Shown: in pieces, positions 54,129 through 63,449 of the stretch
Layout of the letters: each line of letters starts with the position of its first letter
Position numbering within the stretch: the first letter of the stretch is position 1
Source: Rhineura floridana
Lineage: Eukaryota > Chordata > Lepidosauria > Squamata > Rhineuridae
Assembly (NCBI RefSeq): GCF_030035675.1
Contig: NC_084493.1
Location: 24,992,203-25,056,202 of the forward strand
Direction of reading: 5' to 3'
Length of the DNA stretch: 64,000 bases
Translations under genes and position numbers: made by a program
The notes under the pieces: generated by a model
What the model was told of the DNA's origin: nothing
Databases searched by the model: none
The model's input: the letters and a program-made list of their open reading frames with translations, nothing else

Positions 54129-54205
54129 CAGCCGTGCTGGCTGAGGCTGATGGGAATTGGAGTCCAACAACATCTGGAGGCCCACAGATTCTCCATCCCT
54201 GGACT
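54128..54205. mobile_element. Family B MITE, right half
   Basis: 'gctgatgggaattggagtcc', 'aacaacatctggaggccc' and 'agattctccatccctgg'. The left half was replaced by the L2 tail. Confidence 0.55.
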
Positions 54206-54454
54206 TCATGGTCTACAAGCCCCCTTCCAACTCTATGAAGGTATTGCCTCCTCTAGAAATAGCCTTACTGACGTCACTCTGCTGACTCCTGTTCAGCTTG
54301 TGATCAACTACAATCCCGAGATCCTTATTCATATGTACGATTGCCAAACCATGGATCTCCCTATCCTATACCAGTGGATTTGATGTATGCGTTTATTTTT
54401 TTGGCCTAGCTGGCAGAACTTTGAATTTTCCTCTGTTGAATTTCATTCAAGGGC

Positions 54455-54590
54455 TGTGGCTTACGCTTTGCATGCAGAAGGTCCCGGGTTCAATCCTCAG
54501 AGACATCTCCAAGTGGGGCTGGGAATGTCCCATGTCTGAAATCCTGGAGAGCTGCTGCCAGCCAGTGTAGGCAATACTGAGCTAGTATTG
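54455..54590 (+). mobile_element. tRNA-derived SINE, 3'-truncated
   Basis: 'gctttgcatgcagaaggtcc', 'cgggttcaatcctcag' (B-box), 'ctggagagctgctgccagcc' and 'gtgtaggcaatactgagcta'. Confidence 0.65.
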
Positions 54591-54861
54591 TGTGTGTTTG
54601 TTCCTGTTCTGTTCATTTTGGCTCCGTTTTCCATTCTAAGGAAAGCTCAGTTAGGAAGGAGAGGCACCTCCGTCATACTGAGAAGCAGAGGGCCTTGCGG
54701 GTGGTGGTGGGGGGGGCAGTTGCCATTGCTATCCAGTTAACCTCTCCTACCTGCAGAAGCCTCTCACTGGGTGGGGTAGAACTGTTATGTTAGCTTCCTG
54801 GAGGTGAGTTACTGTTGCTTACTGAGAGGGATGGGGATGGATGAGGCGGTGAGGATGTTGG

Positions 54862-55159
54862 TGTTAGAGCTTTCGGTAGATAATATTGCAGCAGAGTGCA
54901 GAAATAACTGGTCTGTTAAGACTGGTAGTGGAAAGAATAAAGAAACTTAAGGTTCATCACTACAAAGAGGCAAAGTCATAGATGCTGAAGCAGCCATGTG
55001 GCTTCCACTCAGGGAGCCATTAACTAGCTAACTGAAAACAGACAGGAAGAGAAGGGTAGAAAGGAAGGAGCAAAGCTTGCAAAAACAACAAACACTTTAG
55101 AGAAGGAATCAGCCAAGGGAAGAATGGCCTTTCTGTCTATCGGTGGTGGACTCCCAACA
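54862..55159 (-). mobile_element. Solo LTR fossil, family L, copy 3
   Basis: Reverse orientation relative to the other two: TGTTAGAGCT to CTCCCAACA, 298 bp, flanks 'gttgg' and 'gttgt' (4 of 5). Contains the shared 'gtgcagaaataactgg' and 'caaacactttagagaagga' stretches. In intron 10, about 200 bp before exon 11. Confidence 0.6.
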
Positions 55160-55361
55160 GTTGTTGCAGTGTAAATCCACCACACTGGCCTCCCCATTGC
55201 CTCACTCCCCCTCTCCCTCCTGGTAAGCAACAGCAACTGACCTGCAAAAAAGCTAGCACAGCCCCACCTAGCAAGCTGCTGCTGCCATCTGTACAAGTCC
55301 TGCTGTCCCAATGCTACTGTGTGTCCTTATCTGTACATATCCTTCTTCTCTGTTTCTGCAG

Positions 55362-55587
55362 GGAATCTCAGGCCTTGCTGCAAAGGGAAAAAGACCTCCT
55401 ACAGGCTTGTTGCCAGGAGCTAGGAGCGGCATTGCAAGCCAAGCGGGAGGAAGTGGCCAACCAGCTGGCCGAGCAGCAGCAGGTCTCCCAGTACTGGAGA
55501 GACCAGTGGGAGCAGGTGACTGCAGCCCTGAAGACCAAGGAGGAGTTGGAGGAAATGCACGTCCAGAGCCAGACCCTCCCTACCCAG
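55362..55587 (+). CDS. Coiled-coil gene, exon 11 (residues 514-589)
   Basis: The acceptor is 'cttctctgtttctgcag' and the donor 'ACCCAG|gtgcgg'. The first G completes Arg514, then 75 codons: 'ESQALLQREKDLLQACCQEL', 'GAALQAKREEVANQLAEQQQ', 'VSQYWRDQWEQVTAALKTKE'. Strong coiled coil with an unusual aromatic patch 'YWRDQW' near residue 558, which might help identify the family. Ends phase 0. The Gmr1-like element lies about 150 bp downstream in the next intron. Confidence 0.85.
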
Positions 55588-55654
55588 GTGCGGGATCTCT
55601 GGATAGCCTCCTGCCCCTAAGGATCTCCCCTTTCTTCTTTTGGCTTTGCTCTAG

Positions 55655-55740
55655 TGAAGAGGTGGTGAACCTCAGGCCCAAGGGGCAAATGTGGCCCTCG
55701 GGGCTCTCTGTCAGGCCCTCTGAATTCTCCTCAGGCTACA
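55655..55740. mobile_element. Family E MITE copy 2, left piece
   Basis: 'gaggtggtgaacctcaggcc' begins it. Its continuation lies at 61084-61345, past the LTR element. Together the pieces match 52060-52405. Confidence 0.5.
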
Positions 55741-56422
55741 TGTGACGCCCTTCCCTGGCTCTCCCTGTCAGGTTCCTACCTGCGCATGGCTACTGCCTGT
55801 CACTAGGCACCACCAGGGACTCCACCAGTCCGGACTGTCCTTTTTTATTGTTTCTCTCCCCGCTCTAGCACAGATCTCAACAGATCCCCCTGCTAGGCAA
55901 CCACCAGTCACGTCCTAATACTAGTATTCCCAGAGACTCTGAATACTGGTATTGTTATTCTCTTCACCGCTGCCACCATTTGTTACAGTTCCCCTTCAGC
56001 CTTGGTCATTACCTTACCCTCCCTTCTGGTCTGTGAAACCCCAGCCAAGGATCAGGCCTTTGGTAAACCAAATTAAGTATTTATTAAAGATAACAAAGCT
56101 AACAAGATTAACAAGATTTCTTCTTAAGGCACATAAGCATATGGTTTTACTCAATACTAATCCGAACTCCACCCCCCTCCTTCTCCACTCTCTCCTGGCA
56201 AACAACTCTCTAAACCCCACCAAGCAACCCACTCTGTTTCACCTCATCCACCCCCAGATTCCACTCTCACTCTTCCTTTTATACGTTCAGCCATTTTAAA
56301 CACTCAGCCAATCATCTAGCATTCTACTGCCCATTCACTCCCCCTCCTCTTTCACTCCACTTACCATGTATCTTCTAAACAACCAACACTTACCATATAT
56401 ACATTAATATAGGAACATCACA
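55741..56422 (-). repeat. LTR (3' LTR of the Gmr1-like element)
   Basis: 682 bp, TGTGAC...ATCACA in plus-strand reading. Same length as its partner at 60402-61083 and nearly identical to it. An (AATA)-type signal region lies within. Confidence 0.9.
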
Positions 56423-56442
56423 TTTCCCCCCCCCCTTAAAAC
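56423..56442 (-). other. Polypurine tract of the LTR element
   Basis: Next to the 3' LTR; the minus strand reads a run of A and G ('aaggggggggggaaa' form), where plus-strand DNA synthesis of LTR elements is primed. Confidence 0.65.
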
Positions 56443-56538
56443 AACGGCAGAGTATTATTCCTGTTCCAGGATTTATACGTCGCGTTAACAAATAAAAGTC
56501 TCTATGGGGAAAATGTCTTTCTTTGTTCCTCCGTCTGG

Positions 56539-59500
56539 TCACGTCACTGCAGTCCCAGCCATTTGCCTGGAAAGTCCATCGGCCAGTACATTGTCCTTGC
56601 CTTTTATGAACTGGAAGTCCACTTGATAGTCCTGTAGGGCCCAGGACCACCTCTGCAGCATAGTGTTATGGTTTTTCATAGTCTGCAACCATAACAAGGC
56701 CCGATGATCCGTAGTCACTGTGAATCTTCGTCCCCACACGTATGGGTGCAACTTGTTCAGTCCCCACACGACCGCTAGGCACTCCTTCTGGACCGACGAA
56801 TAGTTTTTCTCCCTCGGCGTCAGCTTGCGACTCAGGTACGCCACTGGATGTCTGGTGCCTTCTCTCTCCTGTAGCAAGACGACTCCCAGCGCCAGGTCCG
56901 ACGCATCTGTAGCCACGATGAATGGTTTCTCATAGTCTGGTGCTATTAATATGGGTCCTTGGCACAAGGCTTGCTTCAGTAGATCAAAAGCCTTCTAACA
57001 TTCATCCGTCCATACCACACGCTCAGAACACTTCTTCTTTGTTAATTCATGCAAGGGGGTTGCTATTTCCCCAAAATTTCTCACAAACTTCCTATAAAAT
57101 CCAGCCACACCCAGAAATGCTCTTACTTGTTTTTTGGTTAAAGGGATCGACCACGCTTGTATTGCCTCCACCTTGCTCCATAAGGGGGTGATTTTCCCAC
57201 TCCCCACCTTATGTCCTAAATAGATTACTTCCTTTAGTCCAAACTGGCATTTCTTAGCTTTTATTGTGAGGCCTGCTTTTCTTAAGGCCTCCAATACTGT
57301 TGTCAGGTGTTGGACATGCTCAGGCACCGACTTGCTAAAAATGGCCACGTCATCGATATAGGCCACTGCAAAATCTGACATGCCTCGCAACACAGTATTG
57401 ATTAGCCTCTGAAATGAACTTGGTGAGTTCCTTAGTCCCATGGGTAAGGTCACAAACTCATATAACCCATCTGGTGTACTGAAGGCAGTTTTGGCTCTGG
57501 ATTGCTCGTCTAGTTCCATTTGCCAAAATCCTTTACAGAGATCTAGTGTAGAGATAATGGTTGCTGCCCCCAATAACTCTAACATTGCGTCTACCCTAGG
57601 CATAGGATACGCTTCTGGGACAGTAATTTTATTGATTAGCCGATAATCAATGCAAAACCTTGTCGTTCCATCTTTTTTCGGAACCAGGACAATACTTGAG
57701 GCCCAGGGACTGATGGATTCCCTGATCACTCCTAATTCCAGCATATCTTCCACCTCCTTTTTGATCTCATTCAAAACTTTCCCATTCACACGGTACGGAA
57801 CATATCTGATTGGGGCATGATCTCCAGTATCAATGGAATGTATAACTATACTGGTTCGGCCAGGTTTGTTGCTAAAGAGATTCCTATAGGTTTTCAAAAC
57901 TCTCAGAATCTCTTCTTTTACTTCCTCCTTCACCTCCTCTGACCATTCCACTTGATCTACCCCTCCTTTGTCTTTGCTTTCCTGTACCAAATCTGGAAGT
58001 TCAGGCCCACTTCCCTCAGGGAATAAGGTAACTTGCAACACCTTTGCATCCCTGGTGTGGTAAGGCTTCAACATATTTACATGAACCACTTTGCTTTTGT
58101 TTAATTGATCTGTGGTGATTACATACGTCACTGTGTCAAGCCTTTCTCTGATGGTATATGGTCCTTCCCAGTTAGCCTGTAATTTGTCATGTTTCCTGGG
58201 TATGAACGCCATAACCATATCTTCCACATCATACACACGTTCCCTGGCTGTTCTGTCATACCAGTAACTTTGCTTCTGCTGAGCTTGACTGAGATTCTCT
58301 TTCACCACTTCCATCATTTGTTTCACTGGTTCACATTCATCCTTTCTCTCAGCGGGCATCCACGGTCTATATAAAATCCCATTCTCACACACAACTTGAT
58401 TCCTCAGTTTGTCAGTGAAAGGAATCTGTTGGGTCAGAGCTTGTTCCTTTATTTGATTCAAACTGATATCTTTATGCAGCTCTTCCCTGAATTGTTCTGC
58501 CTCTTCTCCAGAGACCAGCTGATACAGTTTGTCTCCTTCAGCAGGCCTGCTAGTGGTTGCTATGGTGACCTGAGGCTGGTTAACAGATTCCACCCTGTTT
58601 GTTTCAGCCCCCCTTAATATCGCTTCTTTTTCTCTGCCAATTTGCTGTCTGGTCACTACATATATCTTTCCTTGAGCTCCCATTACATCTCTTCCCAGTA
58701 TTACTGGTTCTTGTTGCTGGGCATTAATGCCTACTTTATATCGGCCCTCTCGGCCTCTCCAAGTCATTTCCACCAGGGCCACAGGCAAACTTTCTGGTTG
58801 ACCCCTCACTCCTTGGATAGTCACAGTTTCCTGAGGTAATATTACCTCAGATTTTATTAAATCTGGCCTCAGTAATGTCTGAGCGGCACCAGTATCAAGC
58901 AATGCCCAATAATTTGCCCCTTGTACACTCACTTCCTCTCTCAGACTTGAATCAAGGTCTGTTACTTCTGTCCAGTTTATCTGGCAGAACTGAACATTTT
59001 TCGCTGTTTCTAAAGCCTTGGGCTCTGTTTTCACTGTCCTTGTCTGAGCAGGATTACTAATGGGGTTGGCAACCTCACATTGAAAACGTAGGTGCCCCGG
59101 TCTACCACATTTGTAGCATAATTTCTCCTCACTTTTAGGGTACACAGATCCACTCTGGGGTGTCCTGTGCCCTTCAGATTTTACTGGAGGACTCACTGTC
59201 TGTGGTACCACATCCCTTCTGCCAGCGTTATATGGTCTGGGTTTAAAATCTCTTGATGTTTTCCCCACCCAGCCAGTTCTGTTGGAGGCGAAGTGATCCG
59301 CCATCTCTGCGGCCTCCTGCACCGATGTAGGGGAACGGTCTTTGACCAGGAGCCTTATTTCTGGTGGTAACTGATGGTATAATTGATCCAATATCATGAG
59401 GTTTTTCACCTGCTCCACAGATTGAGCTTTTGCACTTGTCAGCCATTTCCCAAATATGTCCATCAGTTTTGCCCCCAGCTCCACGAAAGACCTCCCTGTC

Positions 59501-60234
59501 TGTATCTGGCAGTTTCTGAAAAGCTTTCTAAAATAATCAGGCCCCAGTCTGAATCTTTTAAACACTGCTTCTTTGAATTCAGCATAGGTGACGGGCCTGT
59601 CTGAGGGGAAATATTGGTATACCTCAGCCAATTCCCCTTTAATCAGGTTTGATAAATACTGCATGTATTTATCTTCAGGTAGCCCCCACAACTGAGCTGC
59701 TTTTTCAAAGGTGCTGAGGTAAATTTGAGGATCTTGACCAGGCTCATAGACAGCAAAGTCCTTTGGAATAATTTTTATTTTTGCTCCATCTCTGTCTTTC
59801 CTTGTCTCCTCAGAGTGAAATTTCTCTCTATCAAATTTTAACTTTTCTACTTGTAATTCAGCATCCAATGCTCGTTGCTTCTCCCTCTCCTCAAACCCCA
59901 ATCTCATTCTCTCAATTTCCAAATCCCTCTGTTTTTCCTTCTCTGCACCTTCCATCCTCAATCTCTCAGCTTCCAACTCCCTCTGCTTGTCTTTTTCCTC
60001 AGCCTCCCATCTTAACTTCTCTCTCAAGTACTCTATATAAGCGGGATTGCTTAAATATCCTTCTGGGGTCTCTTCCCTGACAGGTTGTTTTTGCTGGGCA
60101 GTTGCAAATCCTATAAGTGCTACCCTCAATGCATCTACCCCTTTACCCTCGTGAGGTAAATTGAATGTTATGCACTTCTCCACCAGCTCCTCTCTTTTCA
60201 TTTTTATGTATTCAGCCATGGTGTTTGAGTTCAC
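56539..60234 (-). pseudogene. gag-pol coding region of the Gmr1-like fossil
   Basis: Starts at the ATG at 60234. In order: a SAP-like N-terminal motif ('ELVEKCITFNLPHEGKG', about residues 16-32), a charged helical stretch (about 65-150), a gag core with a SCAN-like region (about 225-318: 'RKLFRNCQIQTGRSFVELG', 'LYHQLPPEIRLLV', 'SVQEAAEMADHF'), a CCHC zinc knuckle (Cys373, Cys376, His381, Cys386), and an aspartic protease motif 'LLDTGAAQTLL' (about 445). Then come integrase-type sequence with a GPY/F-like 'WEGPYTIRERL', reverse transcriptase with 'YIDDVAIFS', and RNase H ('TTDHRALLWL'). Treated as a fossil and judged broken. SCAN domains of vertebrate zinc-finger proteins are thought to descend from Gmr1-type gag. 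Confidence 0.8.
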
Positions 60235-60374
60235 TCACTCTTTGCCACACACTCTTTGCCAGTCACTCTCACAAGAAATCTTGTTTTGTTATTTCTGTTT
60301 GCCACACCACTGTTAGGGATTCTCTAGTATTCGTATCTGGATTCTCTGTTGTTCGTATCTGGATTCTCTGTTGT

Positions 60375-60401
60375 TCGTATCCCACCGCTACTGCCACCAC
60401 A
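60375..60401 (-). other. Probable primer-binding site of the LTR element
   Basis: Directly inside the 5' LTR; the minus strand begins 'tgtggtggcagtagcggtgg', containing TGG as expected for pairing to a tRNA CCA end. Which tRNA is not clear. Confidence 0.4.
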
Positions 60402-61083
60402 TGTGACACCCTTCCCTGGCTCTCCCTGTCAGGTTCCTACCTGCGCGTGGCTACTGCCTGTCACTAGGCACCACCAGGGACTCCACCAGTCCGGACTGTC
60501 CTTTTTTATTGTTTCTCTCCCCGCTCTAGCACAGATCTCAACAGATCCCCCTGCTAGGCAACCACCAGTCACGTCCTAATACTAGTATTCCCAGAGACTC
60601 TGAATACTGGTATTGTTATTCTCTTCACCGCTGCCACCATTTGTTACAGTTCCCCTTCAGCCTTGGTCATTACCTTACCCTCCCTTCTGGTCTGTGAAAC
60701 CCCAGCCAAGGATCAGGCCTTTGGTAAACCAAATTAAGTATTTATTAAAGATAACAAAGCTAACAAGATTAACAAGATTTCTTCTTAAGGCACATAAGCA
60801 TATGGTTTTACTCAATACTAATCCGAACTCCACCCCCCTCCTTCTCCACTCTCTCCTGGCAAACAACTCTCTAAACCCCACCAAGCAACCCACTCTGTTT
60901 CACCTCATCCACCCCCAGATTCCACTCTCACTCTTCCTTTTATACGTTCAGCCATTTTAAACACTCAGCCAATCATCTAGCATTCTACTGCCCATTCACT
61001 CCCCCTCCTCTTTCACTCCACTTACCATGTATCTTCTAAACAACCAACACTTACCATATATACATTAATATAGGAACATCACA
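60402..61083 (-). repeat. LTR (5' LTR of the Gmr1-like element)
   Basis: 682 bp, same bounds as the partner LTR. Differences seen near 'gacaccc' versus 'gacgccc' and 'gcgcgtgg' versus 'gcgcatgg'. Followed by the duplicated CTACA at 61084. Confidence 0.9.
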
Positions 61084-61345
61084 CTACACCCCCTCCTCAA
61101 CCACACACATCCTCTCCCCAAGCTACTTGAACTCTGATGATGCCTCTTGGTTGCCTGGATGGGGGACACGGAGGGGTGTGTGAGTGTGTGTAGAAAGTAG
61201 CCTACTGTGCCAATGTAAAATTGCCATTCTTTGCTCCGCCCACTTTTGCCTCTGGCCCCTCCCACCAGTGCCATGTGGCCCTCTGAAGGCTGTCCAGGAG
61301 GGAATGCGGCCCTCAGGCTGAAAAAGTCCCCCTACTCTGGAACTA
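61084..61345. mobile_element. Family E MITE copy 2, right piece
   Basis: 'tgaactctgatgatgcctct', 'gcctggatgggggacac', 'cccacttttgcctctggccc' and 'gcggccctcaggctgaaaaa' match 52160-52390. The right end near 61340 is 'ccccctactctgg', a decayed inverted end. Confidence 0.55.
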
Positions 61346-61616
61346 GTGCCTTTAGCAGCAGCCTGACCTGCTGAAGGGAACTGAGTGAAGCTTTTCCTTT
61401 CTCTTTATCTCTGTGCCAGGGAAACAGCTTCACCTGCATTTACGTCCTTTGTGCTGGGATGTTGTGAGGCCATTGTGGGCAAAGGGTGTCATTCTTGCTG
61501 GGTGGAAGAAATAAAAGGCCAATCTCCCACTGATTTTTCAAATGAGCTGGAATGACGACCCATTGCATGTTAATGGAACTTCCCTCGCTGCCCCCTTTGC
61601 CAATGCTTCCCGACAG

Positions 61617-61760
61617 GTGGAAACGCCTCTGCTCCTTCAGATCCAGCTAGATGCTTGTAAACAGGAGCTAGAACTGGAAAGGAACCGCAGCCAGGCCCTG
61701 CAGCACCAAATCCAGCTGCTGCAATCTGGGATCCAGAACAACGCTGTCCCTGAAAAAGAG
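61617..61760 (+). CDS. Coiled-coil gene, exon 12 (residues 590-637)
   Basis: The acceptor is 'caatgcttcccgacag'. The donor is taken as 'AAAGAG|gtcgga', which is weaker than the others, so the 3' border is less sure. 48 codons, phase 0 to 0: 'VETPLLLQIQLDACKQELEL', 'ERNRSQALQHQIQLLQSGIQ', 'NNAVPEKE'. Heptad core at positions 7, 11, 14, 18, 25, 28, 32, 35 and 39. An expanded trinucleotide tract follows within 50 bp. Confidence 0.7.
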
Positions 61761-61799
61761 GTCGGAAACATTGTGGGAACCTCTTGCAGGCTCTTGCTG

Positions 61800-61905
61800 C
61801 TGCTGCTATTATTATTGTTGTTGTTGTTGTTAATATTGCTATTACTATTACTATTACTATTGCTATTACTATTAATATTGCTATTACTATTACTATTAAT
61901 ATTAA
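61800..61905. repeat. Trinucleotide and hexanucleotide microsatellite (GCT, ATT, GTT, CTATTA)
   Basis: (GCT)n passes into (ATT)n, (GTT)n and then 'ctattactattactatt' units. It is probably the expanded tail of the antisense LINE piece beside it. Confidence 0.8.
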
Positions 61906-62285
61906 TTCACATTTTTGCACTCAAGTGCCTCAAAGCAGCTTACACAGTAAAATAAATGAACAAGGACATTAAAAGCAGGTAAAAACAGCAAAACTTAAAA
62001 TGCTCATCCGACAATATATTTAAAAGGAACAAGTCCTATCCATCCCATTTAAAAGACAAGCACAACAAGAGCAACTAATTTATCGAACTACCCTCCCAGT
62101 TAAAAACCCTAAGCTTGGGTAAATATGGATGTATTTCCCTGGCGCCTAAGAACAGACAATAATGGTGCCAAGTGTGCTTCCCTGGGGAGGGCATTCCACA
62201 AACGGAGCCACCACTGAAAGGCCCATTTTTATGTTGCCACCCTTTACACCGCCCTCTGAGAGGGCACATGAGTAAGGGCCATTGT
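61906..62285 (-). mobile_element. LINE C-terminal and 3' fragment, antisense
   Basis: Minus strand contains 'gtggtggctccgtttgtgga' and 'atgccctccccagggaagc', like the LWNALP end of ORF2, then 3' UTR and 'aagctgctttgaggcacttg' before the microsatellite tail. Confidence 0.5.
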
Positions 62286-62626
62286 GTCTCTAGAAGCCTG
62301 GCTAAAGCTGACTAGTTACTATTTTCTTGTTTCCCAGTGAGAGGCCACTAGCCAAGACCTTTGAAGAAGGACTGTAGCAGCTGTGATAGAGTCCATGTTT
62401 GCAAGTAAAAGGTTCACTGAGCTGTGGTCTGTGTATGGCCCCTGTAGGACAAGCAATATGTTTTTTCAGTTCATACTATATATCCACTTTGGGGACTAGT
62501 TGGTTATACTTCTGGGATATATTAAAATACCACATTCTGTTGATAAAGAACAAATCATCAATGTATTAACTGCTGCTCCTATCACCATGTCATAAAAAAT
62601 AAGGCCCCCTTCATTCAAAGCAGAGC
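62286..62626. other. Intron, nothing recognised
   Basis: No splice-supported frame and no clear repeat. Confidence 0.3.
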
Positions 62627-62845
62627 CAGTGTGGTGTACTGGGTAGAGTGTTGGACTACGACCTAGGACACCAGGGTTCGAATCCCCACACAGCCACGAA
62701 GCTCACGGAGTGACCTTGGGCCAGTCACTGCCTCTCAGCCTCAGAGGGAGGCAATGGTAAACCCCCTCTGAATACCGCTTACCATGAAAACCCTCTTCAT
62801 AGGGTCATCATAAGTCGGGATCGACTTGAAGGCAGTCCATTTCCA
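62627..62845 (+). mobile_element. Sauria-type SINE, nearly complete
   Basis: A-box 'tgtactgggtagagtgttgg', B-box 'ggttcgaatcccc', body 'gaccttgggccagtcactgc', and 3' tail 'tcataagtcgggatcgactt' shared with Bov-B LINEs. A typical squamate family, well preserved. Lies in intron 12. Confidence 0.85.
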
Positions 62846-63087
62846 TTAGACTGAATAATCAGAGAGTGGGACATAGCAACTATGATCAAATTGAGTAATT
62901 GAGTTAAAAGTCAGAGAATGCATATAAACTTCGGATTGTTTAATAGAAAAATGGGGTGCATTTATCATGTGCTGGTGTGATAAAGTACAGGAAAATGTAA
63001 ACCCACACATTTTATGAGGTGTAAAAGAAATGCTATATACAGCATCCACTTTGATCATTACTGGTTCTTGCCCCTCTGCAATCCTAG

Positions 63088-63213
63088 CCTACCTTGAAGA
63101 AAGTAGACACAGAACTGGTGCAAGAGGAACTGCAGAAGGTCTGGGACATGCTGAAGACCTGCGACACAGAGTTGCAAGGGCAGCAGCAGGAACTGGAATC
63201 CACCAGGAATCAA
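63088..63213 (+). CDS. Coiled-coil gene, exon 13 (residues 638-679)
   Basis: The acceptor is 'cccctctgcaatcctag' and the donor 'AATCAA|gtacag'. Exactly 42 codons, phase 0 to 0: 'PTLKKVDTELVQEELQKVWD', 'MLKTCDTELQGQQQELESTR', 'NQ'. Leu at 15, 22, 29 and 36 marks the heptad. The intron bases from +4 on belong to the Tigger-like MITE at 63217. The gene continues beyond this window. Confidence 0.8.
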
Positions 63214-63216
63214 GTA

Positions 63217-63446
63217 CAGTAGGGCCCCACTTTGCGGCACTCTGCTTTATAGCGTTCCACTGATACAGCAGTTGTCAATTGCAGAAAGGCACCGCTCTCC
63301 TATGGCACTTGTTCCGGTTTTACAGCATTTTTCAGGTGTCGGGCACCATTTTTGTCAATGTTAGTCAATGCGTTCTGCTTTACAGCGGATTTCGCTTTAC
63401 AGTTGCGGTCCAGAACAGAACCCGCCATATGAGCGGGGCCCTACTG
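63217..63446. mobile_element. Tigger/pogo-like MITE (230 bp) at a splice donor
   Basis: Ends CAGTAGGGCCCC and GGGGCCCTACTG are perfect inverted repeats, flanked by TA on both sides (63215-63216 and 63447-63448), the Tc1/mariner target duplication. The inside ('gctttatagcg', 'gctttacagcgg') recalls Tigger elements. No transposase. Confidence 0.8.
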
Positions 63447-63449
63447 TAT

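Larger units (their letters stand above)
55741..61083 (-). mobile_element. Gmr1-like Ty3/gypsy LTR retrotransposon fossil
   Basis: A 5343-bp element on the minus strand with two 682-bp LTRs (60402-61083 and 55741-56422) that begin TGTGA and end TCACA. It is flanked by a perfect 5-bp duplication CTACA (55736-55740 and 61084-61088). The LTRs differ at about two positions by eye, so the insertion is young. The inside holds gag, protease, integrase-type, reverse transcriptase and RNase H sequence. Integrase-type sequence stands before the reverse transcriptase, the order known for the Gmr1 group. It appears broken, with about two breaks. It interrupted a family E MITE and lies antisense in intron 11 of the coiled-coil gene. 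Confidence 0.85.

Noticed and set aside
56995-60234. A domesticated SCAN-domain host gene
   Set aside because: The frame sits between near-identical LTRs with a target duplication, so it belongs to a recent retroelement and not to a host SCAN gene.
61542-61972. Leu/Ile-rich frames after exon 12
   Set aside because: Products of the trinucleotide repeat; the coding part stops at the splice donor near 61760.
62627-62720. A tRNA gene
   Set aside because: A- and B-box-like motifs belong to a Sauria-type SINE; no cloverleaf can be formed and the SINE body and tail follow. The same holds for the boxes at 30498, 31155 and 54455.
24937-63213. Naming the host gene as rootletin, cingulin, ODF2, CCHCR1, centrobin or CCDC158
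   Set aside because: The exon sequences do not match what I recall of those proteins; general coiled-coil likeness is not evidence of identity. PMFBP1 was considered but I could not support it.
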